NCBI GenBank assembly: GCA_023406965.1
Contig: JAEXTI010000132.1
Location: 1-7,729 of the forward strand
Direction: 5' to 3'
Length of the DNA: 7,729 nt
From: Chloroflexota bacterium
Lineage (GTDB): Bacteria; Chloroflexota; Anaerolineae; Anaerolineales; Anaerolineaceae
Every line of letters begins with the position of its first letter. The first letter of the stretch is position 1. Made by a program: the position numbers and the translations under genes. A model generated the notes under the pieces. That model did not search any database. It saw nothing but the letters and a program-made list of their open reading frames with translations, and had not been told where the DNA came from. Below, piece after piece: positions 6,967 through 7,729 of this stretch.

Positions 6967-7054
6967 GCTGCCGACCTGCTGCTCCCTCACCACAAAGTGG
7001 CACGCAGGAGCGATGCGGCAGCGTGTAGATTAGATTGCCTGCCCGTTGGCAAGC
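6967..7054 (-). ncRNA. rpsB leader: Structured rpsB 5' leader, candidate S2-responsive element
   Basis: The predicted rpsB transcript has about 120 untranslated nt. At its 5' end GCTTGCC and GGCAGGC form a 7-bp hairpin with one G-U pair (7054-7037). A larger three-tier stem follows: GCTGCCG with CGGCAGC (7022-7016 with 6973-6967), GCTCC with GGAGC (7011-7007 with 6985-6981), and CCAC with GTGG around a 3-nt loop (7000-6990). Internal loops separate the tiers. In E. coli S2 represses its own rpsB-tsf mRNA through the leader, so an autogenous role is a reasonable inference. I cannot match this fold to a named family. Confidence 0.55.
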
Positions 7055-7060
7055 CGGCCA

Positions 7061-7089
7061 AGTATATCACAACCTGACATTTTTGTGAA
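7061..7089 (-). promoter_or_regulatory. Promoter of rpsB-tsf
   Basis: On the minus strand TTCACA (7089-7084, 5 of 6 to the -35 consensus) stands 17 bp from TATACT (7066-7061, 5 of 6 to the -10 consensus). The bases before the -10 box read TGA, an extended -10 element. The predicted start is near 7054, right at the first leader hairpin. Confidence 0.8.
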
Positions 7090-7091
7090 CC

Positions 7092-7121
7092 TTGGCAAAG
7101 TTGATCGAAAAGGCGTATAAT
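7092..7121 (+). promoter_or_regulatory. Promoter of the FmdB-type zinc-ribbon gene
   Basis: TTGGCA (7092-7097, 5 of 6 to the -35 consensus) and a perfect TATAAT (7116-7121) are 18 bp apart. The predicted start is near 7128, giving a leader of about 40 nt. The -35 box is only 2 bp from the -35 box of the divergent rpsB promoter. Confidence 0.8.
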
Positions 7122-7166
7122 AGGTGACGCTGAAGGGAACTATTTTTTCAGTGAGAGGTACCTGTT

Positions 7167-7481
7167 ATGCCCATTTATACCTATCGGTGTGAAAGTTGTG
7201 GCGTCCAATTCGAACAGACGCAAAAATTTAGCGATGCCCCCCTGACTCGTTGCCCCGAATGCGGCAAGAAGAGCCTGCGCAAAGTCTACCAGCCGGTTGG
7301 CATTGTGTTCAAAGGATCGGGGTTCTATGCCACCGACCACAAGAGCCCGTCTGGAGCGCGGAGCAGCGCTAGCCACGGGGAAGGCAAGTCGGCAAGCGAG
7401 CCGTCCGGCACGTCTGACTCCTCCTCAACATCCACGTCTTCGACGATGGAGTCTGCTCCCAAGCCCGCTACCAGCGAATAA
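7167..7481 (+). CDS. FmdB-family small zinc-ribbon protein
   Basis: The product has 104 residues. The N-terminal half is the FmdB/regulatory zinc-ribbon domain: MPIYTYRCESCGVQFE with a CxxC pair at C8/C11, then RCPECGKK with C29/C32, and the family's closing motif FKGSGFYATD (48-57). The four cysteines should bind one zinc. From about 59 on, the tail is low-complexity, rich in Ser, Thr and Pro, and probably disordered; such tails are common in the family. The function of the family is not settled; the name comes from a gene linked to formamidase regulation in a methylotroph, and no specific role is claimed. ATG at 7167 has AGAGG 8 nt upstream. It is the only plus-strand gene, divergent from rpsB, with its own promoter and terminator, so it is monocistronic. 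Confidence 0.93.
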   Translation: MPIYTYRCESCGVQFEQTQKFSDAPLTRCPECGKKSLRKVYQPVGIVFKGSGFYATDHKSPSGARSSASHGEGKSASEPSGTSDSSSTSTSSTMESAPKPATSE

Positions 7482-7507
7482 ACACGTCTATCAAGTAAGA
7501 TGCCACA

Positions 7508-7535
7508 ACCCGCGCCTTTGCGCGGGTCTTTTTTT
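7508..7535 (+). terminator. Intrinsic terminator of the zinc-ribbon gene
   Basis: ACCCGCGC (7508-7515) and GCGCGGGT (7520-7527) form a perfect 8-bp stem with loop CTTT, followed by C and seven T residues. It starts 26 bp after the stop codon at 7481. Confidence 0.93.
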
Positions 7536-7608
7536 GTCTACGCGCGACCAAGGGGAAAAGACCTGTTCAAATCGGGTAACTTTCCCAACTTCGGGAAAAG
7601 GTCGTTCG

Positions 7609-7686
7609 GGTTCATTGGGAATTGGCATAGTAAAACTCATCACCACCACTCCTGAAGAATTGTGGTTCATTGGGAATCGGCGTGGT
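7609..7686. repeat. Two direct copies of a 23-bp repeat, 55 bp apart
   Basis: GGTTCATTGGGAATTGGCATAG plus T (7609-7631) and the copy at 7664-7686 agree at 20 of 23 positions; the three differences are transitions. The rest of 7536-7729 holds no convincing gene. It contains a TTTCCC/GGGAAA hairpin (7581-7598) inside a GACCT/AGGTC pair (7560-7564 with 7599-7603), and a T7 run followed by G5-T-G6-T-G8 near the right edge (7697-7724). Confidence 0.6.
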
Positions 7687-7729
7687 GAGATCCGCATTTT
7701 TTTGGGGGTGGGGGGTGGGGGGGGCCGCG

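Noticed and set aside
6935..7003. 23-residue N-terminal extension of S2
   Set aside because: It would be translated from the rpsB leader stem and does not resemble S2; the family start MATVISM lies at 6934.
7491..7697. 68-codon minus-strand open frame at the right edge
   Set aside because: It runs across the zinc-ribbon gene's terminator and the direct repeats, has no Shine-Dalgarno and no family resemblance.

Overview
The window looks like a stretch of housekeeping chromosome from a moderately GC-rich bacterium. Gene styles fit the Chloroflexota, possibly Anaerolineae: a short EF-Ts, an S2 protein with an acidic tail, a PheS with a four-cysteine insertion, a T-box in front of pheST, and a tandem-META lipoprotein. 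This taxonomic guess rests on protein style only and is of moderate confidence.

Layout from right to left, which is the direction of transcription for all genes but one. A divergent promoter region (about 7060-7121) fires leftwards into rpsB-tsf (ribosomal protein S2 and EF-Ts) and rightwards into a small FmdB-type zinc-ribbon gene that ends in its own terminator. The rpsB transcript has a roughly 120-nt structured leader, a candidate site for S2 autoregulation, and a 10-bp hairpin sits between rpsB and tsf. A strong intrinsic terminator follows tsf. Next come a 33-bp palindrome, pyrH (UMP kinase), and 47 bp further on a lipoprotein with two META domains, in the place where frr often lies.

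From 3609 to 3772 there is a non-coding block built of nested inverted repeats, which looks like a small palindromic or MITE-like element. Left of it a sigma-70-type promoter drives a T-box leader of about 300 nt. The leader has a readable UUC (Phe) specifier, a canonical T-box sequence, and a terminator. It controls pheS-pheT, the two subunits of phenylalanyl-tRNA synthetase; pheT runs off the left edge without its last roughly 100 codons.

The genes together serve translation (S2, EF-Ts, PheRS), pyrimidine nucleotide supply (UMP kinase) and an envelope lipoprotein of unknown role. No phage, CRISPR, toxin-antitoxin or other defence system is visible. The most unusual material is non-coding: the nested inverted-repeat block, the palindrome before pyrH, the rpsB leader, and divergent promoters whose -35 boxes are 2 bp apart. 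The last 190 bp hold a direct repeat and G-runs that may be a contig-end artefact.
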